The translations under genes and the position numbers were made by a program. From the NCBI RefSeq assembly GCF_026191675.1, contig NZ_JAKRRY010000003.1, positions 186,001 through 250,000 on the forward strand: a stretch of DNA of 64,000 bases, in the 5' to 3' direction. The notes below the pieces were generated by a model. It ran no database searches and had not been told where the DNA came from. It saw nothing but the letters and a program-made list of their open reading frames with translations. Numbering within the stretch: position 1 is the stretch's first letter; the number at the start of each line of letters is the position of its first letter. This document shows positions 49,823-60,039 of this stretch, piece by piece. This stretch comes from Vibrio qingdaonensis (lineage in GTDB: Bacteria > Pseudomonadota > Gammaproteobacteria > Enterobacterales > Vibrionaceae).

Positions 49823-51160
49823 CAGTTGAAAACGAACCCAGACTTTGGAACGCCAGCGACGAATCATGACAATGCCTCTTACCCATTCATCCATCCCCAT
49901 TGCGATCCACGCACCGATCACGCCATATCCCCAGTGGATGCCCAACAGGTAACTAAAAACCACAGCAACGCCCCACATGCTTAAAATGCCCATTTGAACG
50001 GGGAATTTAATGTCGCCAGAACCTTTTAACGCAGCTATAAAAATGAGGTTAGAGACACGACCAGATTCGACAAAAATTGAGCCGGCAATTAATAGTGCGA
50101 CGAGGGCGACGATCTCGCTTTCTTGGGTAAAGAGATCAATCAACGGGTAGCGGAATACAAACAACACCAAAATGATACTGGTCGAAACCGCCAGTCCAAC
50201 GAGATAGTACTTTTGGATTCGCGTGAGAATATCATCGGCCCATCCCTTGCCAATAAAGTAACTGGTTTGTATCTGTCCAGCTTGACCCAAAGCTAGCGCA
50301 AACGCAAACGAGACCCGTGTGATGTTTTGAGCATACGTGTAAGCCGCCAATGAAGACGTCCCCATTTGCACAACAAAATAGACAATCGTCATTTGGGCGA
50401 GGTTGTAGGATAAAATCTCACCAGCATTCATGGTACCGATTTTGATGATTTTTTTGAATAAGGCGCTAGGGATTGTGCGCCATTGGGTAAAAGGGAGGTC
50501 GATATTTTTTGAACGTACGACTTGGCACATCAACAGCGTACCAATCACTTGACTGACAACCGTCGCGGTTGCAACACCACTGACACCGTAGACGGGGAGC
50601 CCAAAGGGTTGGTATAGCGCCAAATAGTTACCGGCGATATTGATAACACCAGCAATGAGATTGATCACCATCGGTGAGCGAGAATAGCCGTGACTACGAA
50701 GTATGGTGGTGAGCACAATACCAATAGTGACGTTAAACGTCATGGAGCCACTAATAATAAGGTAGTCATAGCCAAAAGCCGCCACATCATCGGCTAAGCC
50801 AAATAATGTGATGAACTGCTCTGCCCCGAAAAACAACGCAAGACTTAAAAAAGTACCCACACCACAGGCAAGAATAATGCTTGCTACTGCCACTTGCGCG
50901 GAATCTGAAAATCGTGAAGCACCATTGTATTGTGCGATGAGTATGCCAGTGCCGCTGCTCACCATCATAGAAATAACAATCAGGAAAAAGGTGATTTGTG
51001 TGATAACCCCGACAGCGGATACCGCTGCGTCTGAGTAACCACTGAGCATGAATACGTCGGTGGTATTGAGCGCGGTGCGTAAAAGAACCTCTATGAAAAT
51101 AGGCCAAGTAAGGGCAACAATATTCATTCTTTTGCTGAGCGTTGAAGCGTTTTTTGGCAT
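49817..51160 (-). CDS. MATE-family efflux transporter
   Basis: The 447-residue polytopic protein has twelve predicted segments and the MATE N terminus (IVALTWPIFIEVLLRTALNTTDVFMLSGYSD). It belongs to the NorM/DinF-related branch, distinct from the 3.0 kb gene. It lies between lacZ and mglB, with the latter divergent. Involvement in galactose metabolism is not implied by family. Its last codons lie within a 16-base tandem repeat. Confidence 0.85.
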   Translation of the reverse strand: MPKNASTLSKRMNIVALTWPIFIEVLLRTALNTTDVFMLSGYSDAAVSAVGVITQITFFLIVISMMVSSGTGILIAQYNGASRFSDSAQVAVASIILACGVGTFLSLALFFGAEQFITLFGLADDVAAFGYDYLIISGSMTFNVTIGIVLTTILRSHGYSRSPMVINLIAGVINIAGNYLALYQPFGLPVYGVSGVATATVVSQVIGTLLMCQVVRSKNIDLPFTQWRTIPSALFKKIIKIGTMNAGEILSYNLAQMTIVYFVVQMGTSSLAAYTYAQNITRVSFAFALALGQAGQIQTSYFIGKGWADDILTRIQKYYLVGLAVSTSIILVLFVFRYPLIDLFTQESEIVALVALLIAGSIFVESGRVSNLIFIAALKGSGDIKFPVQMGILSMWGVAVVFSYLLGIHWGYGVIGAWIAMGMDEWVRGIVMIRRWRSKVWVRFQLS

Positions 51161-51269
51161 GAGATTAAGGCCTAATCAGAGTGACCCAGAGTGGGGGGAC
51201 GCAAGTGTACTCGCTAATTAACCAAACGCAATACTTTACCGACGAATGATCGTAATTGAATGCGCTAAA

Positions 51270-51285
51270 ATGTAATCGTTACCAC
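51270..51285. promoter_or_regulatory. Probable distal GalR operator of mglB
   Basis: ATGTAATCGTTACCAC agrees with GTGTAANCGNTTNCAC in all but two of the fixed positions. It lies 231 bases upstream of a second site, a spacing compatible with repressor looping. Confidence 0.6.
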
Positions 51286-51500
51286 TTTGAGGCCTAAAAA
51301 CGAGGTAAATAAAATCATATAAAATCGCCAAAAAAGGAGATCTTTGTCTCGATGTTACACTGTGAAACATTGAGAGACGTTGTTTTTCCTTTGTTTGTTA
51401 ACTAATTCAAACAATTTGGCTTGGTTTTGACAACTTTTGTTACGGTTGTGATTTTTTTTAACTTCCTCACATTAATTGTTCATTTTGTCACTATACTTCA

Positions 51501-51516
51501 GGTTAAACGTTTTCAT
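51501..51516. promoter_or_regulatory. Probable proximal GalR operator of mglB
   Basis: GGTTAAACGTTTTCAT matches the GalR pattern at 10 of 13 fixed positions and sits at the expected start of transcription, just after TATACT. Confidence 0.5.
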
Positions 51517-51597
51517 GTTGAGCAGGTTGTAAGCTGAACCCGAACGTTTTACCCCCTACAAAACTCAATTATAATATTTACAAATAGGACTTGTTCA

Positions 51598-52572
51598 ATG
51601 AGAAAGTTAACACTCTTGGCTGCACTTTGTGCTGGTATGGGCTTTGGAACTCAAGCGGTTGCAAGCACCACGGTTGGTTTTACGATCTATAAATATGACG
51701 ACAACTTTATGTCGGTTGTTCGTCAAGCGATCGTAAAAGAAGCAGACAAAGACAGCGATACTCGCGTATTGATGAATGACTCTCAAAACAGTCAATCAAT
51801 GCAGAATGACCAAGTAGATGTCATGCTTGCTCGTGGTGTAAAAGCGTTAGCAATTAACCTTGTGGACCCTGCCGCTGCACCAAGCATTATTAAGAAAGCA
51901 AAAATGGATGATGTGCCAATTGTTTTCTATAACAAAGAACCAAGCCGTAAAGCACTTGATAGCTATGACAAAGCGTATTACGTAGGCACAGACTCTAAAG
52001 AGTCTGGTATTATCCAAGGCGACTTGATTGCTCAGCAATGGAAAGCAAACTCTGCTTGGGATAAGAATGGCGACGGTGTCATCCAATACGTGATGCTAAA
52101 AGGTGAACCTGGTCACCCAGATGCAGAAGCTCGTACGTCTTACTCAGTGAAAACCATCAACGATAACGGCATCAAAACCGATGAACTGCACATGGATACT
52201 GGCATGTGGGATACCGCGATGGCAAAAGATAAGATGGATGCATGGTTATCTGGTCCTAATGGCAGCAAAATCGAAGTGGTCATTGCTAACAATGACGGCA
52301 TGGCAATGGGCGCAGTTGAAGCTCTGAAAGGTGCTGGTGTTGCGGTTCCTGTCTTCGGTGTTGATGCCTTGAGTGAAGCACTTGCACTAGTAAAATCAGG
52401 AGCAATGGCAGGAACAGTACTTAACGATGCTGACTCGCAAGCAAAGGCGACGTTTGAACTTGCTCGTAACCTTGCAAACGGAAAAGCAGCGACAGAAGGT
52501 ACTCAGTGGGAAATGACGAACAAAGTAGTACGCGTTCCTTACGTTGGTGTTGATAAGTCAACGTTAGAGTAG
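51598..52572 (+). CDS. mglB: Galactose/methyl galactoside-binding periplasmic protein
   Basis: MglB captures D-galactose and D-glucose in the periplasm and also serves galactose chemotaxis in E. coli. The 324-residue protein has a signal peptide ([21 protein letters not shown]) and mature start [16 protein letters not shown]. The calcium loop is recognisable ([10 protein letters not shown]), as is [18 protein letters not shown] in the sugar-binding cleft. First gene of mglBAC. A stable hairpin follows. Confidence 0.96.
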   Translation: MRKLTLLAALCAGMGFGTQAVASTTVGFTIYKYDDNFMSVVRQAIVKEADKDSDTRVLMNDSQNSQSMQNDQVDVMLARGVKALAINLVDPAAAPSIIKKAKMDDVPIVFYNKEPSRKALDSYDKAYYVGTDSKESGIIQGDLIAQQWKANSAWDKNGDGVIQYVMLKGEPGHPDAEARTSYSVKTINDNGIKTDELHMDTGMWDTAMAKDKMDAWLSGPNGSKIEVVIANNDGMAMGAVEALKGAGVAVPVFGVDALSEALALVKSGAMAGTVLNDADSQAKATFELARNLANGKAATEGTQWEMTNKVVRVPYVGVDKSTLE

Positions 52573-52581
52573 TAATGACCA

Positions 52582-52610
52582 AATTAGGGAGAACGGTGTT
52601 CTCCCTAATT
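52582..52610 (+). promoter_or_regulatory. Intercistronic hairpin between mglB and mglA
   Basis: AATTAGGGAGAAC and GTTCTCCCTAATT form a perfect 13-bp stem with a 3-base loop. It likely protects the mglB message and lowers read-through, as binding proteins are needed in excess. No T run follows. Confidence 0.75.
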
Positions 52611-52709
52611 ATTAATATTGAATATATTAGGTAGTATGAACGAGTATATATTACTCGTTCAGGGTACGTTACGCCTTGTGGTTAATTGTAATAATAAGAA
52701 AGTGATGCC

Positions 52710-54218
52710 ATGGTTAATCAAGAACATGAATTTTTGTTAGAAATGACAGGAATTAGTAAAGAGTTTCCAGGGGTTAAGGCATTAGATAAAGTTAATTTAA
52801 AAGTGCGACCAAATTCCATTCATGCACTCATGGGAGAGAATGGAGCGGGTAAGTCGACATTATTAAAATGCCTATTCGGAATTTATGAAAAAAATGAAGG
52901 TAATATAGTCTTTCTTGGGAATAATATTAACTTTCAATCCTCTAAAGAAGCATTGGAATCCGGTGTTTCAATGGTTCACCAAGAGCTGAATCAGGTACTT
53001 CAATGTACCGTAATGGATAATATATGGTTAGGGAGATACCCTAAAAAAGGGTTATTTGTTGACCACGATAAAATGTATCGAGATACCAAAGAAATTTTTG
53101 AAGAACTCGATATTAATATTGATCCTAAAGTCAAAGTGAAAACACCCTCAGTTTCTCAAATGCAAATGCTAGAAATAGCTAAGGCATTTTCCTATGATGC
53201 AAAAATCGTCATCATGGATGAGCCGACGTCGTCACTGACAGAAAAAGAAGTCAACCATCTATTTACCATTATCAAAAAGCTCAAAGCCAAGGGCTGTGGT
53301 GTGGTGTATATCTCGCATAAAATGGAAGAAATTTTTGCGATTTGTGATGAAATAACCATTCTTCGCGACGGTCAGTGGGTAACCACTCGACCACTGGAGG
53401 GGTTGGATATGGACGCTATCATCGCAATGATGGTAGGGCGAGAATTGACGCAGCGTTTCCCAGAAAAAAGTAATGTCCCCAAAGAAACGGTTTTAGAAGT
53501 GAAGGGGCTAACAGCACTTAATCAACCTTCGATTCAAGATATTTCATTTGATTTAAAAGCTGGTGAGATCCTCGGTGTTGCAGGTCTAGTAGGGTCACGT
53601 CGAACCGATATAGTTGAAACCATATTTGGCGTTCGCGAGCGAAGCGAAGGGCAGATCTTGCTTCATGGCAAAGAGATGACGAACCGTGATGCACACGAAG
53701 CCATCAGTAATGGTTTTGCATTAGTCACGGAAGAGCGTCGTTCTACCGGGATATATGGCAATTTGGATATCACGTTCAACTCATTGGTTGCCAATGTCGA
53801 CAGTTATAAAACCAAGTCGGGCTTGTTAAGTAACAAGAAAATGAAAAGTGATACTCAGTGGGTAATTGACTCGATGAGTGTGAAAACACCGTCTCATGAA
53901 ACCTCGATTGGTTCTTTGTCTGGCGGTAATCAACAGAAAGTGATCATTGGACGTTGGCTGTTAACTCAACCAGAAATATTAATGCTAGATGAGCCAACAC
54001 GAGGTATTGATGTTGGTGCGAAGTTTGAAATCTATCAATTGATACTTGAACTCGCTAAGAAAAACAAAGGCATTATTATCATTTCTTCGGAAATGCCAGA
54101 GTTGTTAGGTATTACTGACCGCATTCTTGTCATGAGTAATGGTCGAGCGGCTGGTGTCGTTGATACCAAGGAAACCACACAAAGTGAAATATTAGAGCTG
54201 GCCTCTCGTTACCTCTAG
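52710..54218 (+). CDS. mglA: Galactose ABC transporter ATP-binding protein
   Basis: The 502-residue tandem NBD ATPase has a full N-terminal Walker A (GENGAGKST) and Walker [16 protein letters not shown]. The C-terminal half has GLVGSRRTD instead of Walker A, and [16 protein letters not shown] and [17 protein letters not shown]. This arrangement is normal for MglA, RbsA and AraG. It follows the mglB hairpin and precedes mglC by 10 bases. Codons near its 5' end are more A/T-rich than in mglB. Confidence 0.95.
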   Translation: MVNQEHEFLLEMTGISKEFPGVKALDKVNLKVRPNSIHALMGENGAGKSTLLKCLFGIYEKNEGNIVFLGNNINFQSSKEALESGVSMVHQELNQVLQCTVMDNIWLGRYPKKGLFVDHDKMYRDTKEIFEELDINIDPKVKVKTPSVSQMQMLEIAKAFSYDAKIVIMDEPTSSLTEKEVNHLFTIIKKLKAKGCGVVYISHKMEEIFAICDEITILRDGQWVTTRPLEGLDMDAIIAMMVGRELTQRFPEKSNVPKETVLEVKGLTALNQPSIQDISFDLKAGEILGVAGLVGSRRTDIVETIFGVRERSEGQILLHGKEMTNRDAHEAISNGFALVTEERRSTGIYGNLDITFNSLVANVDSYKTKSGLLSNKKMKSDTQWVIDSMSVKTPSHETSIGSLSGGNQQKVIIGRWLLTQPEILMLDEPTRGIDVGAKFEIYQLILELAKKNKGIIIISSEMPELLGITDRILVMSNGRAAGVVDTKETTQSEILELASRYL

Positions 54219-54228
54219 GGAAATTATT

Positions 54229-55236
54229 ATGGACGCTGTTAAATCATTTGCAATGAAGCACTTAAAAGAAGGTGCTATCTATGCGGTTCTCTTTATATTA
54301 TTGGCAATTATTGTTATTCAAGAACCGTCTTTTTTAAGCTTAAGAAACTTTAGTAACATCCTGACTCAATCTTCTGTACGTGTCATTATTGCTTTGGGTG
54401 TGGCTGGTTTGATTGTTACCCAAGGTACCGACTTGTCTGCAGGTCGTCAGGTTGGTTTGGCTGCGGTTGTTTCTGCAACATTGCTACAGTCGGTAGACAA
54501 TGTGAATAAAGTATTCCCGGATTTAGGTGATATACCGATTTTCGCCGTTATTATCGTCGTTTGTGCGCTTGGTGCCATCATTGGTCTTGTGAACGGTATT
54601 ATTGTCGCTTACTTAAAAGTGACGCCATTTATCGCCACATTAGGCACGATGATCATCGTATATGGTGTGAACTCTTTGTACTATGACTCCGTTGGGGCTT
54701 CGCCAATCGCGGGTTTTGATGAGCGCTTTTCTGAGTTTACGCAAGGGTTTATTCGCATGGGAGACTTTAGGCTCTCCTATATTACCTTCTATGCCATTAT
54801 AGCTATTGTATTCATGTGGGTACTTTGGAATAAAACGGTGTTTGGCAAAAATATCTTCGCGGTTGGTGGTAACCCAGAAGCGGCAAAAGTTTCTGGTGTA
54901 AATGTTCCCGTAACCTTGTTGAAAGTCTATGCATTATCAGGGGTGTTTTATGGCTTTGCCGGTATGCTTGAGGCTGGACGAATTGGTAGTGCGACCAACA
55001 ACCTAGGTTTCCTATATGAACTCGATGCCATTGCTGCTTGTGTGGTAGGTGGTGTGTCATTTGCTGGTGGTGTCGGTAGTATTGCGGGTGTGGTTACCGG
55101 CGTATTGATCTTTACTGTGATCAACTATGGTATGACCTACATCGGCGTCAGCCCGTACTGGCAGTACATTATCAAGGGGTCGATCATTATCTTTGCTGTC
55201 GCGCTCGATTCAATGAAATACGCCAATAAAAAATAG
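54229..55236 (+). CDS. mglC: Galactose ABC transporter permease
   Basis: The 335-residue permease of the BPD_transp_2 family, about eight to ten helices, has family segments GTDLSAGRQVGLAAVVSAT, VTPFIATLGTMIIVYGVNSLYYDS and AVGGNPEAAKVSGVNVPVTLLKVYALSGVFYGFAGMLEAGRIGSA. It completes mglBAC and is followed by a strong terminator. Confidence 0.95.
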   Translation: MDAVKSFAMKHLKEGAIYAVLFILLAIIVIQEPSFLSLRNFSNILTQSSVRVIIALGVAGLIVTQGTDLSAGRQVGLAAVVSATLLQSVDNVNKVFPDLGDIPIFAVIIVVCALGAIIGLVNGIIVAYLKVTPFIATLGTMIIVYGVNSLYYDSVGASPIAGFDERFSEFTQGFIRMGDFRLSYITFYAIIAIVFMWVLWNKTVFGKNIFAVGGNPEAAKVSGVNVPVTLLKVYALSGVFYGFAGMLEAGRIGSATNNLGFLYELDAIAACVVGGVSFAGGVGSIAGVVTGVLIFTVINYGMTYIGVSPYWQYIIKGSIIIFAVALDSMKYANKK

Positions 55237-55240
55237 TCGC

Positions 55241-55268
55241 AAGGGCACTCCATTGAGTGCCCTTTTTT
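55241..55268 (+). terminator. Terminator after mglC
   Basis: AAGGGCACTC and GAGTGCCCTT around CATT, followed by TTTT. Confidence 0.92.
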
Positions 55269-55406
55269 ATGCCCCCTTCATTATTATCATGATGAAGGAT
55301 ACAGGATTATGTAATCGTTTAACATTATGTGTAATTCTTATGATGCTGTTTTTAAATCACTTTATTTGCGATTGAATGATCTTTTCGGACTTTTTCATTG
55401 TTATCT

Positions 55407-55422
55407 GTGTAAACGTTTACAC
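55407..55422. promoter_or_regulatory. GalR operator upstream of galE (perfect palindrome)
   Basis: GTGTAAACGTTTACAC is a perfect 16-base palindrome and an ideal GalR/GalS site, 121 bases before the galE start. Candidate -10 boxes TATGAT (55442) and TACAAT (55463) lie just downstream. The remaining bases of the 307-base gap (55237-55543) hold the mglC terminator and no gene. Confidence 0.8.
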
Positions 55423-55543
55423 TTTTTGCGTTCGATCACAGTATGATCTTGCTGACTGTTGCTACAATTTCCTTAGTTTGAAGAATGAGCGCGTATTCTC
55501 GGAATAATTCGCTCGCAATTAGAGTGAAACGTAGGAGTGTAAT

Positions 55544-56563
55544 GTGAAAGTACTAGTGACGGGTGGAATGGGCTACATCGGCAGCCATACCTGCGTTCAG
55601 ATGTTGGAAAGTGGTATTGAACCTATCATCATCGATAACTTGTGCAATGCCAATCAAGCCGTGTTAGCACGTATTGAAGCGCTTACTGGTCAAGCACCAA
55701 CGTTTTATCAAGGTGATATTCGCGATGAAGCGTTGCTCGATCGCATTTTTGAAGCACATGAGATTCAGTCGGTGATTCACTTTGCTGGGTTAAAAGCGGT
55801 AGGTGAATCTGTTGCTAAACCTATTGAGTACTACGATAACAATGTGAACGGCACATTGGTTCTTGCTCGTGCAATGAGAAAAGCAGGCGTTAAGAGCATT
55901 ATCTTCAGTTCTTCTGCCACGGTGTATGGTGACCCTGACGTGGTGCCCATCACTGAAACTTCTCCTGTTGGAAATACGACCAACCCATACGGTACCAGTA
56001 AGTTTATGGTGGAGCGCTGCCTGAGTGATGTGTTCACCTCTGACGACGAATGGAGCATCACCTTACTACGTTATTTCAATCCTGTTGGTGCGCATCCGTC
56101 GGGCACGATGGGTGAAGACCCAAAGGGTATCCCTAATAATCTAATGCCTTTTATTGCTCAAGTTGCAGTTGGGCGTCGTGAGAAACTGTCCGTTTTTGGT
56201 AATGACTACCCAACACCAGATGGCACAGGCGTTCGCGATTATATTCATGTGATGGACTTGGCAGATGGCCATATTGCAGCGCTTAAAGCGGTTGGCCTGA
56301 AGGCTGGCTTACATATTTACAATTTAGGTACCGGTAAAGGCAGCAGTGTTCTAGAAATGGTGGATGCATTTGCAACCGCTAGCGGTAAGCCAATTCCTTA
56401 CGATCTGCACCCTCGTCGTCCAGGTGATATTGCAGAGTGCTGGGCAAGCACTGCAAAAGCAGAGGCGGATTTAAACTGGAAAGCGACACGGACATTACAA
56501 GATATGACCACGGACTCGTGGCATTGGCAGTCCAGTAACCCCAACGGTTACGACAGCGAATAA
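55544..56563 (+). CDS. galE: UDP-glucose 4-epimerase
   Basis: GalE interconverts UDP-galactose and UDP-glucose. The 339-residue extended SDR has GGMGYIGSH at the N terminus, catalytic Ser/Tyr/Lys as SSSATVYGDP and NPYGTSKFMVE (YxxxK), and the terminal RRPGDIAECWA. Start is GTG 55544 with AGGAG 8 bases upstream; the ATG two bases earlier is out of frame and meets TGA at once. First gene of galETKM. Confidence 0.97.
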   Translation: MKVLVTGGMGYIGSHTCVQMLESGIEPIIIDNLCNANQAVLARIEALTGQAPTFYQGDIRDEALLDRIFEAHEIQSVIHFAGLKAVGESVAKPIEYYDNNVNGTLVLARAMRKAGVKSIIFSSSATVYGDPDVVPITETSPVGNTTNPYGTSKFMVERCLSDVFTSDDEWSITLLRYFNPVGAHPSGTMGEDPKGIPNNLMPFIAQVAVGRREKLSVFGNDYPTPDGTGVRDYIHVMDLADGHIAALKAVGLKAGLHIYNLGTGKGSSVLEMVDAFATASGKPIPYDLHPRRPGDIAECWASTAKAEADLNWKATRTLQDMTTDSWHWQSSNPNGYDSE

Positions 56564-56616
56564 GGCTGCCTCGTTATCTCAAGAGACTTTTAGAATTTAA
56601 CCATTGAGTAAGTAAT

Positions 56617-57669
56617 ATGTCGAGTATTGAATTTAATCCAGTCGATCATCCTCATCGCCGTTATAACCCGTTAACAGGACAGTGGATCCTTGTGTCACCA
56701 CATCGCGCAAAGCGTCCTTGGAGCGGCCAAAGTGAGGAGGTCTCTCATGTACAACTGCCAACTTACGACGAGAAGTGTTTTCTGTGTCCGACCAATGATC
56801 GCATCTCTGGAGATGTGAACCCAGACTACCAAGGTACTTATGTATTTGGTAACGACTTCGCGGCTTTGATGCCAGATTCCCCTGATGCTCCTGAATCAGA
56901 GAATCCATTGTTTAAAACTCAAGGTGTACGTGGCCTTAGCCGCGTCATCTGCTTCTCGCCAGACCACAGTAAAACATTGCCGGAGCTCACCCCCCAAGAA
57001 CTGCGCTGCGTTGTTGATACATGGAATGGGCAAATTGAAGAATTGGGTAAAGAGTATCTTTGGGTTCAAGCTTTTGAAAACAAAGGTGAAGCAATGGGCT
57101 GCTCACAGCCGCACCCTCATGGCCAAATTTGGGCAAACAGTTTTTTGCCTAATGAAATCGAGCGAAAAGATCGCTTAATGCGTGAATATTATCAACAGCA
57201 AGGTTCAAACTTGCTGGTGGACTATGTCACCGCAGAAATGAAAGATGGCGCGCGCACGGTCGTAGAAACGGAACATTGGCTCGCGATTGTCCCTTACTGG
57301 GCGGCGTGGCCATTCGAAACCATGCTGCTTCCTAAGACGCATATTCGCCGCATGAGCGAACTCAGTGAAGCGCAAAAAGACGATTTAGCGGTTGCCATTA
57401 AAATGCTGACGTCACGCTACGACAACTTATTTGAGTGCTCTTTCCCCTACTCAATGGGGTGGCACTACGCCCCATTTTTTAATGAAGGTGAAAGCACCGA
57501 ACATTGGCAGTTGCATGCGCTTTTCTACCCCCCCTTATTGCGCTCAGCGACGATCCGCAAGTTTATGGTGGGTTATGAAATGTTGGCCGAATCACAACGT
57601 GATTTAACCGCCGAGCAAGCAGCAGAGCGTCTAAGAGCATTGAGTGATGTTCATTACAAACAACAATAA
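56617..57669 (+). CDS. galT: Galactose-1-phosphate uridylyltransferase
   Basis: GalT exchanges galactose 1-phosphate with UDP-glucose. The 350-residue HIT-superfamily enzyme has [11 protein letters not shown], zinc ligands in CFLCPTNDR, and the active-site HPHGQIW ([14 protein letters not shown]), where the central His is the UMP acceptor. Length agrees with E. coli GalT (348). It follows galE by 53 bases. Confidence 0.97.
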   Translation: MSSIEFNPVDHPHRRYNPLTGQWILVSPHRAKRPWSGQSEEVSHVQLPTYDEKCFLCPTNDRISGDVNPDYQGTYVFGNDFAALMPDSPDAPESENPLFKTQGVRGLSRVICFSPDHSKTLPELTPQELRCVVDTWNGQIEELGKEYLWVQAFENKGEAMGCSQPHPHGQIWANSFLPNEIERKDRLMREYYQQQGSNLLVDYVTAEMKDGARTVVETEHWLAIVPYWAAWPFETMLLPKTHIRRMSELSEAQKDDLAVAIKMLTSRYDNLFECSFPYSMGWHYAPFFNEGESTEHWQLHALFYPPLLRSATIRKFMVGYEMLAESQRDLTAEQAAERLRALSDVHYKQQ

Positions 57670-57742
57670 TTTAAAAATTTGATGTTATGAAGTGGGCAAA
57701 ACGCCGTCAGCACTAAGGCATCAGGTATTGAGAGAATCTAAA

Positions 57743-58894
57743 ATGAAAGATCTAATTCAAAGCGTAGCAAACTCTTTTGAGAATATACTGGGCTACAAGC
57801 CTACTCACTTCATTCAAGCTCCTGGACGTGTAAATCTAATTGGTGAGCATACTGACTACAACGATGGTTTTGTCTTACCGTGTGCCATTAACTATCAAAC
57901 CGTGGTTGCTGCGGCAAAGCGTGACGATAATCTCATTCGCGTTGTCTCTGTTGATTACCAAGACGCGACCGATGAGTTTGATCTCACCCAAGAGATCACT
58001 TTTCAACAAGATAAAATGTGGGCGAACTACATTCGCGGTGTGGTGAAGTGCTTGATGGCTCGCGGCTATCAACTTGGTGGCGCGGATATATCGGTGTCTG
58101 GCAATGTACCGCAAGGTGCGGGACTGAGCTCTTCTGCTGCACTAGAAGTGGTGATCGGTCAGACATTTAAAACGCTTTATAACCTAGAAATCACGCAAGC
58201 TGAAGTCGCGCTTAACGGCCAGCAAGCGGAGAACGACTTTGTGGGTTGTAATTGCGGCATTATGGATCAGCTTATTTCTGCTGAAGGTAAAGAGAATCAC
58301 GCTCTGTTGATTGACTGCCGCAGTCTTGAAACGCAAGCGGTATCTATGCCTGAAGATATGGCGGTCGTGATTATTAACTCCAACAAAAAGCGTGGCTTAG
58401 TGGACAGTGAGTACAACACTCGTCGCGAGCAATGTGAAGAAGCCGCACGCATTTTTGGTGTAAAAGCGTTGCGTGATGTCTCGATAGGGCAGTTCAATGA
58501 GCGTGCTGCTGAGTTGGATGAAATGGTCGCTAAACGCGCGCGTCACGTCATCACTGAAAACGATCGCACGGTTGAAGCAGCAAAAGCACTCAGTGCTGGC
58601 GATATGAAGCGCATGAGTGAGCTAATGGCAGAATCACACATTTCGATGCGTGATGATTTTGAAATCACAGTGAAAGAGGTTGATACCATCGTGGATATCG
58701 TAAAGGCCGTCATTGGTGATCAAGGTGGTGTACGTATGACAGGCGGTGGCTTTGGTGGTTGTATTGTATCGTTAATCCCCCCGTCATTGGTGGGCGAAGT
58801 GACAGCGGCGATTGCAGAGCAGTATGAAGCGGCAACAGGATTGAAAGAATCTATTTATGTATGCCAAGCGAAAGATGGCGCAGGAGCGGTATAG
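57743..58894 (+). CDS. galK: Galactokinase
   Basis: GalK phosphorylates galactose at C1. The 383-residue GHMP kinase has the signature [26 protein letters not shown] motif [15 protein letters not shown] and C-terminal [16 protein letters not shown] 57743 gives a length nearly equal to E. coli's 382 and follows a GAGAG; the 17 extra upstream residues of the open frame are rejected. Confidence 0.97.
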   Translation: MKDLIQSVANSFENILGYKPTHFIQAPGRVNLIGEHTDYNDGFVLPCAINYQTVVAAAKRDDNLIRVVSVDYQDATDEFDLTQEITFQQDKMWANYIRGVVKCLMARGYQLGGADISVSGNVPQGAGLSSSAALEVVIGQTFKTLYNLEITQAEVALNGQQAENDFVGCNCGIMDQLISAEGKENHALLIDCRSLETQAVSMPEDMAVVIINSNKKRGLVDSEYNTRREQCEEAARIFGVKALRDVSIGQFNERAAELDEMVAKRARHVITENDRTVEAAKALSAGDMKRMSELMAESHISMRDDFEITVKEVDTIVDIVKAVIGDQGGVRMTGGGFGGCIVSLIPPSLVGEVTAAIAEQYEAATGLKESIYVCQAKDGAGAV

Positions 58895-58896
58895 CA

Positions 58897-59982
58897 ATGA
58901 CAAATATGAGTGAGCGATTAAGCACAATAGAACACTCAATGACTCAATCCGCAGCGCGTGATGGGGTACCTGCAAAGGTACTTCATTTAAGAAACGCATC
59001 GGGAATGACCGCGTCATTTATGGATGTTGGCGCTACGTGGTTGAGTTGCTTGCTACCTTTGGCAGAGGGACCGCGGGAGGTGCTATTACGTTCACCCAAT
59101 ATGACGGAGCACACGAAACAAGGGGCGTATTTTGGTTCAGTGGTGGGGAGATACGCCAATCGAATTGATAAAGGGCAATTCGAGATAGGTGGCAAGTGGT
59201 ATCAAGTCACTTGTAATAATGGCGAAAACGCTTTGCATGGGGGTGCAGAGGGTTTTGATAAACGTCGTTGGTGTATTGACTCACACACTGAATCAACTCT
59301 TGTTTTTTCTTTGTTATCAGAAGACGGTGATCAAGGTTTTCCGGGTAATGCACGGATTCAAGTTGAGTACCATCTTAGTGATGATAATGCGTTAACCATT
59401 CGCTACCAAGCGTCTTGCGATCAAACATCGCCGATGAACTTGACTAACCATGCTTATTTTAATTTAGCGGGTGAGTCGAGTTCTGCGAAGAGCACCGGTC
59501 ATCACTTGCAAATCTATGCTGATTCATATTTGCCGACCAGAAACGATCTGATCCCACTGGGTGAAGTCAAACCAGTGGATGCGACAAGTTTTGACTTTAG
59601 AGAACAAAAACAAGTCGGTCGTGATTTCCTAACGGATACAGATCAACAGATTGCTGGTGGATACGATCACTCTTTTGTGTTCGACACTGAGTTAATCAAT
59701 GGGCAAGCGGTAGTGGCTACGTTAGTGTCGCCAGAGCGAGATGTGACGATGGAAGTGCTAACGACTAAACCGGCGATGCAGGTGTACTCAGGTAATTTTC
59801 TCAATGATGCGCCTGGAGTGAGCCAAGCTTATGCGAATCTTCATGGCATTGCATTGGAGACACAATATTTCCCCGACGGGCCAAACCATCCAGAATGGCA
59901 AGGCCGTAATGGCATGCTTGAGCTCGATGAGGTGTATCAGCATCATACGGTTTATCGGTTTAACTTTTCATCGCTGGCGTGA
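58897..59982 (+). CDS. galM: Aldose 1-epimerase (galactose mutarotase)
   Basis: GalM converts beta- to alpha-D-galactose, the form used by GalK. The 361-residue beta-sandwich enzyme has NALHGGAEGFDKRRW, catalytic His in NLTNHAYFNLAGES, and the C-terminal catalytic Glu region GIALETQYFPDGPNHPEW. The ATG at 58897 lies 2 bases after the galK stop. The frame's earlier start inside galK is rejected. Closes galETKM. Confidence 0.95.
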   Translation: MTNMSERLSTIEHSMTQSAARDGVPAKVLHLRNASGMTASFMDVGATWLSCLLPLAEGPREVLLRSPNMTEHTKQGAYFGSVVGRYANRIDKGQFEIGGKWYQVTCNNGENALHGGAEGFDKRRWCIDSHTESTLVFSLLSEDGDQGFPGNARIQVEYHLSDDNALTIRYQASCDQTSPMNLTNHAYFNLAGESSSAKSTGHHLQIYADSYLPTRNDLIPLGEVKPVDATSFDFREQKQVGRDFLTDTDQQIAGGYDHSFVFDTELINGQAVVATLVSPERDVTMEVLTTKPAMQVYSGNFLNDAPGVSQAYANLHGIALETQYFPDGPNHPEWQGRNGMLELDEVYQHHTVYRFNFSSLA

Positions 59983-60020
59983 CAATAAAAAACCACGATT
60001 TATCGTGGTTTTTTATTGTC
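59981..60020. terminator. Bidirectional terminator between galM and galR
   Basis: An 18-bp perfect inverted repeat (GACAATAAAAAACCACGA and its complement) around TTTA overlaps the galM stop and has A/T tracts for both directions. Confidence 0.93.
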
Positions 60021-60039
60021 TGTGTAATGAGCAACAGTA

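Larger units (their letters stand above)
51161..51597. promoter_or_regulatory. Divergent MATE/mglB promoter region
   Basis: These 437 A/T-rich bases contain two GalR-type sites (listed separately) and a TATACT box (51492-51497) that may start mglB. A TTGACA (51427-51432) and a TGTGA half-site (51447) could mark CRP-assisted transcription, but spacing is not decisive. No gene is seen. Confidence 0.5.

Noticed and set aside
55425..55446. CRP site before galE around TTCGATCACAG
   Set aside because: Only the TCACA half is good; the left half matches poorly at the required spacing.
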